From assembly GCA_947498645.1 (NCBI GenBank), contig CANMKS010000001.1, positions 1,154,032 to 1,218,031 of the forward strand: a DNA stretch of 64,000 bases. Reading direction: 5' to 3'. Of this stretch, positions 35,314 through 45,385 are shown in pieces (position 1 is the stretch's first letter; the number at the start of each line of letters is the position of its first letter). The stretch comes from an uncultured Paracoccaceae bacterium. GTDB taxonomy: Bacteria > Pseudomonadota > Alphaproteobacteria > Rhodobacterales > Rhodobacteraceae. Position numbers and translations under genes: made by a program. The notes beneath the pieces were generated by a model. That model did not search any database and was not told the origin of the DNA. It saw nothing but the letters and a program-made list of their open reading frames with translations.

Positions 35314-35972
35314 TGACAGATATGACAAAGATAAGACACCACCTGACCGAACCTCTCTTGATGGGTTATGCCGCGGGCACCTTGCCTGAGGCCTTTAACC
35401 TCGTGATCGCAACCCACATCACCATGTGCGATACTTGCCGTGCCGCGCTGGCCGAATACGAAGCTGTCGGCGGCGAGGTAATGCTTGAGGCAGAACCGGT
35501 CGATGTTGCCGAAGATGCGCTGGCGGCGACCCTCGCAAGGATTGATGGCAGCCCGGTACAAGAAATGTCGCGCCCTGCGCGCAAGGCCGACAGCATCTTC
35601 CCTGGCCCACTTCAGGATTATATTTCGGGCGACCTTGATACACTGAAATGGCGCAAGGTCGGCGGTGGTGTCAGTCAACTGGTGCTGAAGACCTCTAAGG
35701 ACGCCAGCGTGCGCCTGCTGCGCATCCCTGCCGGAACCGCAGTGCCCGACCACGGCCACCGGGGCACAGAACTGACACTGGTTCTGCAAGGGGCCTTTAC
35801 GGATGAAGAAGATCGCTTTGGCACCGGCGATGTTGAGGTTGCGAACGAAGACCTGAACCACACCCCAGTGGCTGAAAGCGGGATGGATTGCATTTGCCTC
35901 GCCGCAACGGACGCACCTCTGCGTTTTAACGGATTGATACCACGGATCGCCCAGCGATTTGTCGGTATCTGA
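35310..35972 (+). CDS. chrR: Zinc anti-sigma factor ChrR
   Basis: 220 residues. The N-terminal anti-sigma domain keeps the zinc ligands His11, His36, Cys40 and Cys43 (HITMCDTC), with the same spacing as ChrR. The C-terminal cupin has VPDHGHRGTELTLVLQGAF and the later DLNHTP, giving the His-His-Glu-His metal set. ChrR holds RpoE inactive and lets it go after singlet oxygen damage. The start is ambiguous among ATGs at 35310, 35313 and 35322; the last gives a protein with only one residue more than R. sphaeroides ChrR before His-His. Translationally coupled to rpoE. Confidence 0.95.
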   Translation: MMTDMTKIRHHLTEPLLMGYAAGTLPEAFNLVIATHITMCDTCRAALAEYEAVGGEVMLEAEPVDVAEDALAATLARIDGSPVQEMSRPARKADSIFPGPLQDYISGDLDTLKWRKVGGGVSQLVLKTSKDASVRLLRIPAGTAVPDHGHRGTELTLVLQGAFTDEEDRFGTGDVEVANEDLNHTPVAESGMDCICLAATDAPLRFNGLIPRIAQRFVGI

Positions 35973-35993
35973 CCCGGAGCCCTGAGCGCTCGC

Positions 35994-36025
35994 AAATGCC
36001 TCGGCGACAGCCGGGGCATTTTTTT
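35994..36025 (+). terminator. Rho-independent terminator of rpoE-chrR
   Basis: AAATGCCTCGGC pairs with GCCGGGGCATTT (one T-G pair) around GACA, and a run of T follows. It starts 21 bases after the chrR stop. Confidence 0.92.
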
Positions 36026-36092
36026 GTGGTGTTTCCAATGGCGTTGCTGCAATCACGACGGGCCGAGCATATTTTCCAACAAGGTGAGATAG

Positions 36093-37091
36093 ATGACCCT
36101 CTCCGAGAGCAACCAAGTAGATTTTGTCACAATCGTCTTCAGCGGCGAGATTGAGTTACTTCGTTTGCAAGCGAGATCGATGGCGAAGAACGTTTCTGCG
36201 GACCTTGTTGGAGAAATTATTGTTGTCATCAATGATGCTGATGAATTGACGTTGGCCAGGCGTGTTGAAAACCTCAGACATGAATACGGGCCACATAGAC
36301 TTAAGCTTCGGGTCTGCCGACCACACGAAATACTTTCAAGACCAAGAAGCATAAGGCAGCATGTGGATCGCTTCAATACGCTTTACGGACGCAAGTTCTC
36401 GTTGCAGAAAAGGAGTGGTTGGCGCGGAAACCCTGGGTGGCTCGTACAGCAAGCCCTGAAGATTTTGGCAGTCCGTGTTACGAATTCAGACTTCATAGTG
36501 GTCCTTGATGCAAAGAACCTATTTTTGCGTGAAATCCAATTTGTCGACTTCGTTGATGAGAACCGGAAACCAAAGACTTATTGGCTCAAGCCGGGTGATA
36601 AGCAACGAAAGTGGGTGGACGGGTCTTTTGAGGCGCTTGCCGCAGCAGGACTGAAAGGTGATGGGTATGTGACCCCGACTATCACACCGCTGGTTTTTGA
36701 TCGACGTTGGCTGTCAGATGCAGCCAATCAGTTGGAAGCAAAGCTGGGGTTGCTAGACTGGTATTTTGTTTCCAAGAAAAGGCGCGGAACCGAGTTTATG
36801 CTTCTCTTCGCAATTGCTGAAACTAGTCAAGGAGGGTCCCATCACTATTTTGGTGCTGGCCTCGCCGAGCCGCTCACCGTGTTCACCAGTGCGACAAGTG
36901 AAGTCATCGATCGCGTATTTGATCACGCACTAGCCGGTAAATCGCCTTTTTTTTCCGTGCACCGCCGCCAGTTTTCAGGGCTTTCTTCTGATCAGACCAG
37001 AAAACTTTCTTCCATATGGAAAGCGGCAGGCGTTGCGAATGGAAAGAGAGAAGCTGAAATCATTCTCGCTACCGTGCTCGAAAATAACTAG
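36093..37091 (+). CDS. DUF6492-like protein, possible glycosyltransferase
   Basis: 332 residues. The beginning is GT-A-like (VDFVTIVFSGEIELLRLQARSM, EIIVVINDADE). An acidic active-site-like segment IVVLDAKNLFLREI lies near residue 140, and the pattern fits the family annotated DUF6492. The start has a good AAGGTGAG site. By eye the gene is AT-richer and less codon-biased than its neighbours. It stands alone between the chrR terminator and rmuC, so it may have been acquired by transfer. The target glycan is unknown. Confidence 0.68.
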   Translation: MTLSESNQVDFVTIVFSGEIELLRLQARSMAKNVSADLVGEIIVVINDADELTLARRVENLRHEYGPHRLKLRVCRPHEILSRPRSIRQHVDRFNTLYGRKFSLQKRSGWRGNPGWLVQQALKILAVRVTNSDFIVVLDAKNLFLREIQFVDFVDENRKPKTYWLKPGDKQRKWVDGSFEALAAAGLKGDGYVTPTITPLVFDRRWLSDAANQLEAKLGLLDWYFVSKKRRGTEFMLLFAIAETSQGGSHHYFGAGLAEPLTVFTSATSEVIDRVFDHALAGKSPFFSVHRRQFSGLSSDQTRKLSSIWKAAGVANGKREAEIILATVLENN

Positions 37092-37207
37092 AGTTGTGGA
37101 TGAAGAGATCTATTGATTGACTGAAACGGCTGCGTAGCCTGAAGGTGGGTAGCCGCAAAAGTCGGCGTTTCACCACCAACAGTGGCCGAGCCCGCTTCAG
37201 CTTGCGC

Positions 37208-38443
37208 TTACTCTTTCGGGGGAATCAGGGGGCTGGCATCAGCCGTTTCCGGCGCCAGTTCCTCAAAATCAAAGTTATCCAGGCGATCCGCTCGCTTACC
37301 TGCCCGTGTTGCCGCAGTCAGCACACCTGACACATCGTCACCGGCCTGCCGCAGGTGGATTTCCAGTTTGCCTGCTTTCTCACCAATGATTTCGACATCG
37401 CGGTGCAGCAACCGCAGTGCCTTGCGGATTTCGCCGGCCTGTTCGCGCATACGGGCATCTTTGAGGATGGCGCGCATGGTGTTCAATGTCGCCATGCAGG
37501 TTGTGGGGGACACGATCCAGACACGGGCGTCGAAACCTGCGCGCACCACATCGGGCAGGCGCGCGTGGAGTTCGGCATAGACGGCCTCGGAGGGAAGAAA
37601 CATGATTGCGCCGTCTGCTGTTTCGCCCTCGATGATATAGCGCTCTGCGATATCCTTGATGTGCTTGCGCACTGCATTCCCCAGATCGCGCAGGGCGATT
37701 TTTTGCAGCTCCTGCGTGTCGGCGGCGGCATAGGCTTCGTAAGCCTCGAACGGGAACTTCGCGTCAATCACGATGGGGCCGGGTGGGTTCGGCAGGTGCA
37801 CCAGACAGTCCGCACGCTTGCCGTTCGACAGCGTATACTGCAACGCATAGCTATCGGCTGGCAGCGCTTTGGAGACGATATCATTCAGTTGGATTTCGCC
37901 GAACATCCCGCGTCGCTGCTTGTTGGACAGGATATCCTGCAAAGACAGCACATCGCCTGACAGCTTTTCGATATTTGTCTGGGCCCTGTCGATGGTGGCC
38001 AGCCGCTCCTGTAGTGCTGTCAGGCTTTTCGTTGTCTTTTCGGATGATCCAGCCAAGGTGTCTTTCATCCGTTCCTGCATTTCGGCAAGGGAACGCGCAG
38101 ATCTCACGGCATTGTCTGAAAGGCGCTCTGCCATTTGGGCCTGCACCTCGGCCAGTCGCGTTTCCATCGTTTGCACGACTTTTACCTGCGCATTGGCCTG
38201 TGCGTCGCTGACGGTCTGGATATTCCCGGCCAACTGGTGCTGGCCTTGGCCCAAAGCATGTACGTCTTGTGACAGGCGGCCCACCTGTGCGGCGACATAT
38301 TGCACCGCATCCGTGGACTTGCCTGCGCGGCGCACGGTCATGGTCAGCAGGATCAGGACAAGAACCGCCACCGCCCCTGCGATCACCGCGGCCAGCGTCA
38401 GCGGATCGTTCAGATCAATCATCGTGTCGCCAAGCTGGATCAT
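37208..38443 (-). CDS. rmuC: DNA recombination protein RmuC
   Basis: 411 residues. The N-terminus holds one transmembrane helix ([21 protein letters not shown]) and then a coiled coil from about 40 to 170 ([29 protein letters not shown] is one part). The nuclease-like core follows ([45 protein letters not shown]). RmuC limits recombination at inverted repeats by an unclear route. Its ATG overlaps the mutL stop by four bases, so the two repair genes are coupled. Confidence 0.93.
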   Translation of the reverse strand: MIQLGDTMIDLNDPLTLAAVIAGAVAVLVLILLTMTVRRAGKSTDAVQYVAAQVGRLSQDVHALGQGQHQLAGNIQTVSDAQANAQVKVVQTMETRLAEVQAQMAERLSDNAVRSARSLAEMQERMKDTLAGSSEKTTKSLTALQERLATIDRAQTNIEKLSGDVLSLQDILSNKQRRGMFGEIQLNDIVSKALPADSYALQYTLSNGKRADCLVHLPNPPGPIVIDAKFPFEAYEAYAAADTQELQKIALRDLGNAVRKHIKDIAERYIIEGETADGAIMFLPSEAVYAELHARLPDVVRAGFDARVWIVSPTTCMATLNTMRAILKDARMREQAGEIRKALRLLHRDVEIIGEKAGKLEIHLRQAGDDVSGVLTAATRAGKRADRLDNFDFEELAPETADASPLIPPKE

Positions 38444-40251
38444 GTGCGCCCGAACAGCCGTTCAATATCGGCCAGTTTAAGCTCAACATAGGTGGGCCGC
38501 CCGTGATTGCACTGCCCTGACAGGGGGGTTGCTTCCATCTCGCGTAGCAGGGCGTTCATCTCGGCGGCCTGCATCCGGCGACCAGACCGGATGGAGCCAT
38601 GGCAGGCAACCCGGCTCAGGATCGCTTCGATCTTAGATTGCACCGATGCGGTTTCATTCTGATCTGTCAGCTCGTCAAGAATATCGCGGATCATGGCGAC
38701 GGCGTTGACCTCGCCCAGAATGGCGGGCGTTTCGCGGACGGCAATAGCGCCGCCGCCGAAAGGTTCGATCGTCAGGCCAAAACGGGCGAGGTCAGCCGCA
38801 TGTTCGAGCAAATGGTTGGCTTCACCATCCGTCAGTTCAACGATTTCGGGGATCAGCAGCGCCTGAGCGGCAACGCCGTTTTCGGCCATCTGCGCCTTGA
38901 GTTTTTCATAGACCAGCCGTTCATGCGCGGCGTGCTGATCCACGATCACGATGCCCTTTTCAGTCTGGGCGATGATATAGTTCTCATGCACCTGTGCGCG
39001 AGCGGCACCCAGCGGCAGGTCATCGGGTTCATCCTCGACCACCGGTTCAATACGGGCAGAGGGCGCTTCGGAAAATCCCGGCGCCTGCGCCTGAAACGTC
39101 ATGGATCGCGCGCTGAAGCTTGGCCTGTCCATCTGATAGACACGCGGTTCAGTTGGTTCCGGTGTGATCGCGCCCAGCGTTGCATTGGCAACAGTGGTTG
39201 AGGCGCGATGCCCGGCTTCGGCCAGTGTATGGCGCAGTCCGGAGACGATCAACCCGCGCACGGTGCCGGGGTCGCGAAAGCGCACCTCGGATTTGGCGGG
39301 ATGCACGTTTACATCCACCAGTGTGGGATCGCAGTCGATGAAGAGTGCCGCCACAGGATGCCGCTCGCGCGACAGCACATCCATATAGGCGGCGCGCAGC
39401 GCGCCCAGCAGCATTTTGTCCCGCACGGGCCGCCCATTCACAAACAGATATTGCGCCACCGCAGCGCCGCGTGAATAGGTGGGCAGGGCGGCATAGCCCG
39501 TCAGGTGAAACCCTTCGCGCATGGTATCAATACGCAGCGCGTTTTCGGCAAAATCCTTGCCCAGCACGGTGCGCAACCGCCCGTGCAAAGCGTCAAAAAG
39601 ATCACCGGTTTCGGCCTCTGCCCGGAACATCGTGCGGCTTTCACCCGCGGACGTGTCGCGCAGGATGAATGTTGTGAACGGTTCGGCCATCGCCAGCCGT
39701 TTGACAACATCGGAGACCGCCTGCGCCTCTGCCCGGTTGGTGCGCAGAAACTTCAGCCGGGCAGGGGTGGCATAGAACATGTCGCGCAGGGTGATGACAG
39801 TACCGGCGGAGAGTGCGGCAGGTTTCACTGCCTCCATCTGTCCACCCGAAACGCTGATTGTGGCCCCCGTGCCATCTGCGGTGCGTGATATGATCGATAA
39901 ACGGCCCACCGCGCCAAGCGAGGGGAGCGCCTCGCCCCGGAAACCAAATGAGGTAATATTCAGAAGATCGGACCCGTCGATCTTTGAAGTGGCATGGCGG
40001 GCCAGCGCCAGCGGAAGATCATCCGCATTCATGCCGCATCCGTCGTCGGTGACGCGGATCAGTGTCTTGCCACCATCGGCGATCGCGACCTCGATCCGGG
40101 TCGCGCCGGCATCAATACTGTTCTCGACCAATTCCTTTACCGCAGATGCAGGGCGTTCCAGCACCTCGCCCGCCGCAATCCGGTTGATTGCGGCGTCATC
40201 AAGCTGCCGGATGATAGGCTGCTGCTTTATCTGGGGGTCTGCGATGGCCAT
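38440..40251 (-). CDS. mutL: DNA mismatch repair protein MutL
   Basis: 603 residues. The GHKL ATPase lies at the N-terminus: [36 protein letters not shown] and the HATSKI box are plain. [12 protein letters not shown] follows near residue 105. The C-terminal dimer domain contains [12 protein letters not shown] and CNHGRPTY. Most alphaproteobacteria use a MutL with a nicking site; the motif [12 protein letters not shown] is present, and the full metal motif would need alignment. It works with MutS. The next gene upstream is the M16 peptidase pair. Confidence 0.96.
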   Translation of the reverse strand: MAIADPQIKQQPIIRQLDDAAINRIAAGEVLERPASAVKELVENSIDAGATRIEVAIADGGKTLIRVTDDGCGMNADDLPLALARHATSKIDGSDLLNITSFGFRGEALPSLGAVGRLSIISRTADGTGATISVSGGQMEAVKPAALSAGTVITLRDMFYATPARLKFLRTNRAEAQAVSDVVKRLAMAEPFTTFILRDTSAGESRTMFRAEAETGDLFDALHGRLRTVLGKDFAENALRIDTMREGFHLTGYAALPTYSRGAAVAQYLFVNGRPVRDKMLLGALRAAYMDVLSRERHPVAALFIDCDPTLVDVNVHPAKSEVRFRDPGTVRGLIVSGLRHTLAEAGHRASTTVANATLGAITPEPTEPRVYQMDRPSFSARSMTFQAQAPGFSEAPSARIEPVVEDEPDDLPLGAARAQVHENYIIAQTEKGIVIVDQHAAHERLVYEKLKAQMAENGVAAQALLIPEIVELTDGEANHLLEHAADLARFGLTIEPFGGGAIAVRETPAILGEVNAVAMIRDILDELTDQNETASVQSKIEAILSRVACHGSIRSGRRMQAAEMNALLREMEATPLSGQCNHGRPTYVELKLADIERLFGRT

Positions 40252-40292
40252 GCCACAAGTTGTAGCATGGCAGGCAGCGATTCTGCGAGGGG

Positions 40293-41603
40293 CTATTGTG
40301 TGGATTCGAGCCCTTCCGGCTTACCCACCACAACGAAATGCAAATCCTCCGGTTGCAGCAGTTCCGACGCCACGCGATTGACATCTTCCAGCGTCACCGC
40401 CTCGATATAATCATTGCGGTTCACGACATATTCCGGGGGCAGCCCGATCATCTGCATACCGACCATGATCTTTGCAATCTCGGCATTGCCATCAAAGCGC
40501 AGAGGGTATTCGCCGGTGAGGTAGGTCTTGGCTGTCGTCAGCTCCTCTTGCGTCACGCCTTCGTCTGCCATGCGCGCCCATTCAGCGCGCGTGACCTCAA
40601 TCGCCTCGGCAATTGTCGCGTTGGCAGAGGCAACAGAGCCAAACACCATCTCGGCATGAAACTTCGACACCAGATAACTGCGGATCCCGTAGGTAAGACC
40701 GCGCTTTTCGCGCACCTCCGTCATCAGTCGCGATTCAAATCCGCCAGCGCCCAGCACTTGGTTCAGCACAAAGGCCGCAAAGAAATCAGGATCGTCCCGT
40801 TTCAGCCCAGCATGACCAAAGAGCGCAACAGCCTGCGGTGTGTCATAGTCAATAACGGTGATCCCGCCTTCAAGGCCAAACGCCACGTCCTCGGCCAGCG
40901 GCGGTCCTTCTGCGGGCAATGCGCCCAGCAGATCGTCCAGCATTTCGCCCACGGCCTCTGCTGTTGTATCGCCAACAACCGAAACAAAAACCCGGTCCCG
41001 CGTCAATGCGTTGCGGTGCGCGTCGAACATGTCATCGCGGGTCAATGTGGTGACGCTCTCAACGGTGCCATCAATGGATGATCCATATGGGTGATCCCCA
41101 AAAGCGGCTGCATCAAAGGCCGCGCCTGCAATGTCGTTGGGGTTCTTGGCGTCGCTTGCAATCCCCGAGAGAACCTGCGCCCGCACCCGGTCCAAGGCGT
41201 CCTGATCAAAGCGCGGATCGACCAAGGCCTGCCGCAAAAGCGCCAGTGCCTCTGTCTTGTTTTCAGTCAGAAACTGCGCAGAGATCGACAAGGTGTCGTC
41301 AAAGGCGCGAAAGCTATAGCTGGCCGCCAGCGCCTCGCGCGCCGTCTGAAACTCCTGCGCGCTCATCTCACCCGCGCCTTCCTCTAGAAGACCGGTCATC
41401 AGATTGGTGGCCCCCCGTTTGCCGGGAAGGTCAAGCGACGCGCTGCCCCGAAAACGGATTTCCAGCGCGACAAAGGGGATCGAGGGTTCTTCAACGACCC
41501 AAGCGTTTATGCCGCCGGGTGACGTGACCTGCTTGATGTCGATCTCGGCCCGCGCGGAGCTGGTGATGATGATCATGCATAGGCTCAGGACAATACGCAG
41601 CAT
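40293..41603 (-). CDS. M16 family peptidase, non-catalytic partner
   Basis: 436 residues from the ATG at 41603, which shares one base with the upstream stop. A signal peptide is present ([14 protein letters not shown]). The usual HxxEH zinc site is absent ([18 protein letters not shown] stands at its place). The motif [16 protein letters not shown] supplies the Arg and Tyr that complete the active site of a catalytic partner. Such pairs work as a periplasmic heterodimer in other alphaproteobacteria. The substrate is unknown. Confidence 0.9.
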   Translation of the reverse strand: MLRIVLSLCMIIITSSARAEIDIKQVTSPGGINAWVVEEPSIPFVALEIRFRGSASLDLPGKRGATNLMTGLLEEGAGEMSAQEFQTAREALAASYSFRAFDDTLSISAQFLTENKTEALALLRQALVDPRFDQDALDRVRAQVLSGIASDAKNPNDIAGAAFDAAAFGDHPYGSSIDGTVESVTTLTRDDMFDAHRNALTRDRVFVSVVGDTTAEAVGEMLDDLLGALPAEGPPLAEDVAFGLEGGITVIDYDTPQAVALFGHAGLKRDDPDFFAAFVLNQVLGAGGFESRLMTEVREKRGLTYGIRSYLVSKFHAEMVFGSVASANATIAEAIEVTRAEWARMADEGVTQEELTTAKTYLTGEYPLRFDGNAEIAKIMVGMQMIGLPPEYVVNRNDYIEAVTLEDVNRVASELLQPEDLHFVVVGKPEGLESTQ

Positions 41604-42934
41604 TACATCGCCTCTTCTTCGCTGGGCACGACCCATCCCGTTACGGATTGGTCGCGGTTAAGAACTTTGGCGGCAACGGCCTTGATATCTTCGGGTGTCA
41701 CGGCTTGCAGAATGTCAGGCCATGCCTGTACGTCTTCCACTGTCAGGCTTTGGGTCAGTGCCGCACCATAGCGGCGGGCGATGCCGGATACATCGTCCAA
41801 CGCATAGACCTGCGAAGCGCGCAATTGCGTGCGGATGCTGTCCATGCGGGTTGCGTCAATTTCCGATTCCATGAAATCGGCGATGACCTGATCCATCGCG
41901 GCCTCGGCGGCGGACAGTGTTACGCCCTCAGCGGGCACCACGGCAAAGGAAAACGCCGTCGTGTCCAAGCTACTGCCGCTGTAAGAGGCATTCGTATATA
42001 TGGCGGTCTGAGTATCAAATTGCAGGGCTTGCCCAAGGTCGGATGTGAACGATGATCCACCCAACAATTCGGCCAGATAGACCAAAGCGGCTGCCTCTTC
42101 CTGCGCGCCGGGGTCACGCTCTGGGGCAAGGTAGTTGCGGATCAGGAACGGCTGGCTGACGCGGGGATCAACATATGTGATGCGGCGCTCGGCTCTCTGC
42201 GGTGGTTCCTGTGGGCGGATACGTTCAGGCAGTTGGTCCTCGGCAGGGATAACGCCATAGTATTTCTCGGCCAGTGCCAGCACGTCGTCGGGTTCCACAT
42301 CCCCGGCCACAACCAGAACCGCGTTGTTGGGCGCATAGTAGAGGTCATAGAACGCCTGCGTGTCGTCCAGATCCAGCTGCTCCATCTCGTGCTTCCAGCC
42401 GATAATGGGCACGCCGTAACGATGGTTCTGGTACAGGGCTGCGATGAACTGTTCGCGGGCAAGCGCATTGGGGTTGTTCTCGGTCCGTTGATTACGTTCT
42501 TCCAGCACCACATTCCGCTCGGTCACGATATCTTCGGGCGTCATCCGCAGATTGTTCATCCGGTTGCTTTCCATCTGCATCATCAGTTCCAGCCGGTCGG
42601 CGGCGATGCGTTGGAAATACGCGGTGTAATCATAGCTGGTGAAGGCGTTGTCGTTGCCCCCATTGATGGCGACGGTTGCGGAGAATTCACCTGATTCCAA
42701 AACATCAGTAGCCTTGAACAACAGGTGTTCCAGAAAATGCGCCACGCCGGACGCGCCGACAGGTTCGTCCGCAGACCCGACTTTATACCACAGCATATGC
42801 ACAACCACGGGTGCGCGGTGGTCTTCGATTACGACAACCTCCATCCCGTTATCGAGGGTGTAGGTCGTGACCTCTTCCGCGGTGGCCGTATGCGCCGCAA
42901 AGATCATCGCCAAGCTGGCAAGCAGTCGTTTCAT
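41603..42934 (-). CDS. M16 family zinc peptidase, catalytic subunit
   Basis: 443 residues from the ATG at 42934 (GAGGAA site), with a signal peptide (LLASLAMIFAAHTATA). The inverted zinc motif HxxEH is present as HFLEH in ASGVAHFLEHLLFK near residue 70, with the further Glu downstream in TERNVVLEERNQR. It should be periplasmic and cut small peptides or misfolded protein pieces together with the following non-catalytic gene. It forms a block with purH, lspA and the small lipoprotein on the same strand. Confidence 0.93.
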   Translation of the reverse strand: MKRLLASLAMIFAAHTATAEEVTTYTLDNGMEVVVIEDHRAPVVVHMLWYKVGSADEPVGASGVAHFLEHLLFKATDVLESGEFSATVAINGGNDNAFTSYDYTAYFQRIAADRLELMMQMESNRMNNLRMTPEDIVTERNVVLEERNQRTENNPNALAREQFIAALYQNHRYGVPIIGWKHEMEQLDLDDTQAFYDLYYAPNNAVLVVAGDVEPDDVLALAEKYYGVIPAEDQLPERIRPQEPPQRAERRITYVDPRVSQPFLIRNYLAPERDPGAQEEAAALVYLAELLGGSSFTSDLGQALQFDTQTAIYTNASYSGSSLDTTAFSFAVVPAEGVTLSAAEAAMDQVIADFMESEIDATRMDSIRTQLRASQVYALDDVSGIARRYGAALTQSLTVEDVQAWPDILQAVTPEDIKAVAAKVLNRDQSVTGWVVPSEEEAM

Positions 42935-43018
42935 GGGCAGAAATTCCTCACAAGATTGCACTGAACCTACGCTGTGCGGCGCAGTCTTCAAGTCATCATA
43001 CGCGGATGTGAGGTGGGG

Positions 43019-43219
43019 TTATCGTATCGCCCGGTTCACACCACCGGGTGTTGGCTGTGGCAACGTGCGCGTGGGGGGTGTTGCCAGTGGTGCTGCCGGT
43101 GTCACGAAAAACGTGCTTTGCTCGGGTCCAACGTCGCGGAAAGCCATGCCATTGTCAGGGGCACCGCTACATGCAGCGACCCCAAAGATCAAAACAAACA
43201 AAGTAAGAGCGCGCATCAT
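43019..43219 (-). CDS. Small lipoprotein related to DUF3035
   Basis: 66 residues with a lipobox (LIFGVAACSG, Cys17). The C-terminal LATPPTRTLPQPTPGGVNRAIR resembles the LPxPTPGGxN motif found in the longer DUF3035 lipoproteins that lie between lspA and M16 peptidases in this order. Here the protein stops right after that motif, so it may be a shortened form. I base the link on motif and gene order only. The function is unknown; it is probably exported to the outer membrane. Confidence 0.68.
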   Translation of the reverse strand: MMRALTLFVLIFGVAACSGAPDNGMAFRDVGPEQSTFFVTPAAPLATPPTRTLPQPTPGGVNRAIR

Positions 43220-43268
43220 TCATACCTCTGGGTCATTACCGTGTAGTTATCGCAAGGCGCAGGCAAGG

Positions 43269-43778
43269 TCACGTCGCTTTCTTCTTGTCGTCGGCCAGAA
43301 AGGCCAATCCTACGGCCCCCGCAAAGATGGCGACATCGGCGACGTTGAAGGCATAGGGGTTGTTGATCCCGCAGCAGGACATGTTCAGAAAATCCGCGAC
43401 TGCCCCGTAAAATAAGCGGTCAATGACATTGCCCATTGCCCCGCCAATCAAAAGACCACCGGCGATATATACCCATTTGGTGCCCCCCGCCCGGTTCAAC
43501 CACCAGATCACGGCCGCAGAAATGACGAAAGCTACACCGATCAGCACCCAGCGCATGTCGAATTCGGCAAAAAGCCCAAAGTTGACACCTCTGTTCCATG
43601 CCATCCGCAGGACAAGGAAGGGCGGAAACACCTCAACCTCTGGCGGGTAGGGGAACCGGGTGGCGGGGTCAGTAACCTGCCCCCAGGTCAGGCCGAAGAC
43701 ACGAAACAGGACAAAGAACTTGATTGCCTGATCAACCAAGAACACTCCAAATCCCGTCAAGAACATCAGCCGCATCAT
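43269..43778 (-). CDS. lspA: Lipoprotein signal peptidase
   Basis: 169 residues, four membrane helices. The catalytic aspartates are Asp129 in YGAVADFL and Asp148 in FNVADV, and GNVIDRLF precedes them. LspA removes the signal peptide of diacylglyceryl-modified prolipoproteins at the inner membrane, for example those of lptE and the small lipoprotein here. The gene is six bases after purH on the same strand. Confidence 0.96.
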   Translation of the reverse strand: MMRLMFLTGFGVFLVDQAIKFFVLFRVFGLTWGQVTDPATRFPYPPEVEVFPPFLVLRMAWNRGVNFGLFAEFDMRWVLIGVAFVISAAVIWWLNRAGGTKWVYIAGGLLIGGAMGNVIDRLFYGAVADFLNMSCCGINNPYAFNVADVAIFAGAVGLAFLADDKKKAT

Positions 43779-43784
43779 TAACCC

Positions 43785-45374
43785 CTAGTGCCGGAAGTGG
43801 CGCATGCCGGTGAAAACCATGGCGATGCCGGCCTCATCTGCGGCGGCGATCACTTCGTCATCACGCATCGACCCACCGGGTTGGATCACACAGGTGGCAC
43901 CTGCGGCGGCGGCTTCCATCAAGCCGTCGGCGAAAGGAAAAAACGCGTCAGATGCAACCGCAGAGCCTTTGGTCAGCGGCTCGGGCAGTTCCATTGCCTC
44001 GGCCATACGCTCGGCCTTTTTGGCGGCAATCAAAGCGCTATCAAGCCGCGACATCTGGCCGGCGCCTACGCCCACGGTTGCCTTGTCCTTCACATAGACG
44101 ATGGCATTGGATTTGACGTGCTTGGCAACTTTCCAGGCGAACAGCAGATCCGCCATTTGATCATCCGTCGGTGCGATCTTGGTGACAACCTTCAGATCAT
44201 CCATACCAACATAGCCAGTGTCCTTGTCCTGCACCAACATACCACCCGCAACCTGACGGTAGGTCGTGATAGGCGCCTTCACATCAGGCAGCCCATCGGT
44301 TGTGAGCAGGCGCAGGTTTTTCTTTGCCGCAAATACGGCCTTGGCCGCGTCAGAGGCGCCGGGTGCGATGACGACTTCGGTGAAAATTTCGACAATGGCC
44401 TTGGCCGTGACTTCATCAAGCGGCTGGTTCAACGCAACAATGCCGCCAAAAGCGCTGGTGCGGTCACAGTCAAAGGCGTGTTGGTAGGCCTCAAGCAATG
44501 TCGCACCACGCGCCACACCGCAGGGGTTGGCATGTTTGATAATGGCGACGGCAGGGCCGTCAGCGGGGTCAAACTCTGCGACCAGTTCGAAAGCGGCGTC
44601 GGTGTCGTTGATGTTGTTGTAGGACAGCTCCTTGCCCTGATGTTGGACGGCTGTCGCCACTCCGGGGCGGCCGGTGCCATCTGTATAGAACGCCGCAGAC
44701 TGGTGGCTGTTTTCGCCATAGCGCATGGTTTGTTTGTACGTACCGCTGAACGAACGACGGCGTGGTGTGTCCTGCGCGATCTCACCAGCCATCCAGGTAC
44801 TGACGGCGGTGTCATAGGCGGCCGTCCGAGCGTAGGCGGTTTGAGCAAGGCGCTGGCGCAACGCAAGCGTGGTCTGACCATCATGCGCGTCCAACTCGGC
44901 TAGCAATGCGTCGTAATCTTCAACATCAGTTACAACTGTAACATATGCGTGGTTCTTGGCAGCAGAGCGGATCATCGCAGGGCCGCCGATGTCGACGTTT
45001 TCAATGCAAGTGTCAAAATCGGCACCTTTGGCGACGGTCTCTTCAAACGGGTAGAGGTTCACAACCAGCAGATCTATTGGTCCGATGTTATGCGCGACCA
45101 TCGCGTCGCGATGCGCTTCCAGATCACGGCGCGCGAGCAGGCCGCCGTGGACCACGGGGTGCAACGTCTTGACCCGCCCATCCATCATCTCGGGAAAGCC
45201 GGTTACATCCGCCACATCGCGGACCTCAAGCCCGGCGTCGCGCAGTGCCTTGGCCGATCCACCGGTCGACAACAGTTCAACCCCGCGCGCGGCCAGCGCT
45301 TTTCCCAGGTCAATCAACCCGGTTTTGTCAGATACAGAAAGCAGTGCGCGGCGCAGAGGGGCAGGGTCGGTCAT
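43785..45374 (-). CDS. purH: Bifunctional AICAR transformylase/IMP cyclohydrolase
   Basis: 529 residues from the ATG at 45374; an earlier codon at 45389 would add five residues. The N-terminal MGS-like cyclohydrolase domain begins [19 protein letters not shown] and contains [13 protein letters not shown]. The transformylase domain has [21 protein letters not shown] and [22 protein letters not shown]. It completes the last two steps of IMP synthesis. The heparinase-type gene precedes it by 11 bases, so the two are probably co-transcribed. Confidence 0.97.
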   Translation of the reverse strand: MTDPAPLRRALLSVSDKTGLIDLGKALAARGVELLSTGGSAKALRDAGLEVRDVADVTGFPEMMDGRVKTLHPVVHGGLLARRDLEAHRDAMVAHNIGPIDLLVVNLYPFEETVAKGADFDTCIENVDIGGPAMIRSAAKNHAYVTVVTDVEDYDALLAELDAHDGQTTLALRQRLAQTAYARTAAYDTAVSTWMAGEIAQDTPRRRSFSGTYKQTMRYGENSHQSAAFYTDGTGRPGVATAVQHQGKELSYNNINDTDAAFELVAEFDPADGPAVAIIKHANPCGVARGATLLEAYQHAFDCDRTSAFGGIVALNQPLDEVTAKAIVEIFTEVVIAPGASDAAKAVFAAKKNLRLLTTDGLPDVKAPITTYRQVAGGMLVQDKDTGYVGMDDLKVVTKIAPTDDQMADLLFAWKVAKHVKSNAIVYVKDKATVGVGAGQMSRLDSALIAAKKAERMAEAMELPEPLTKGSAVASDAFFPFADGLMEAAAAGATCVIQPGGSMRDDEVIAAADEAGIAMVFTGMRHFRH

Positions 45375-45385
45375 GGCGGTCCTTA

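Noticed and set aside
35199-36116. Minus-strand open frame (305 codons) opposite chrR
   Set aside because: It covers chrR and its terminator, and the terminator hairpin would be inside the coding region. No family resemblance.
43788-44903. Plus-strand open frame (371 codons) opposite purH
   Set aside because: Shadow of purH; the translation is Gly/His/Arg-rich without motifs.
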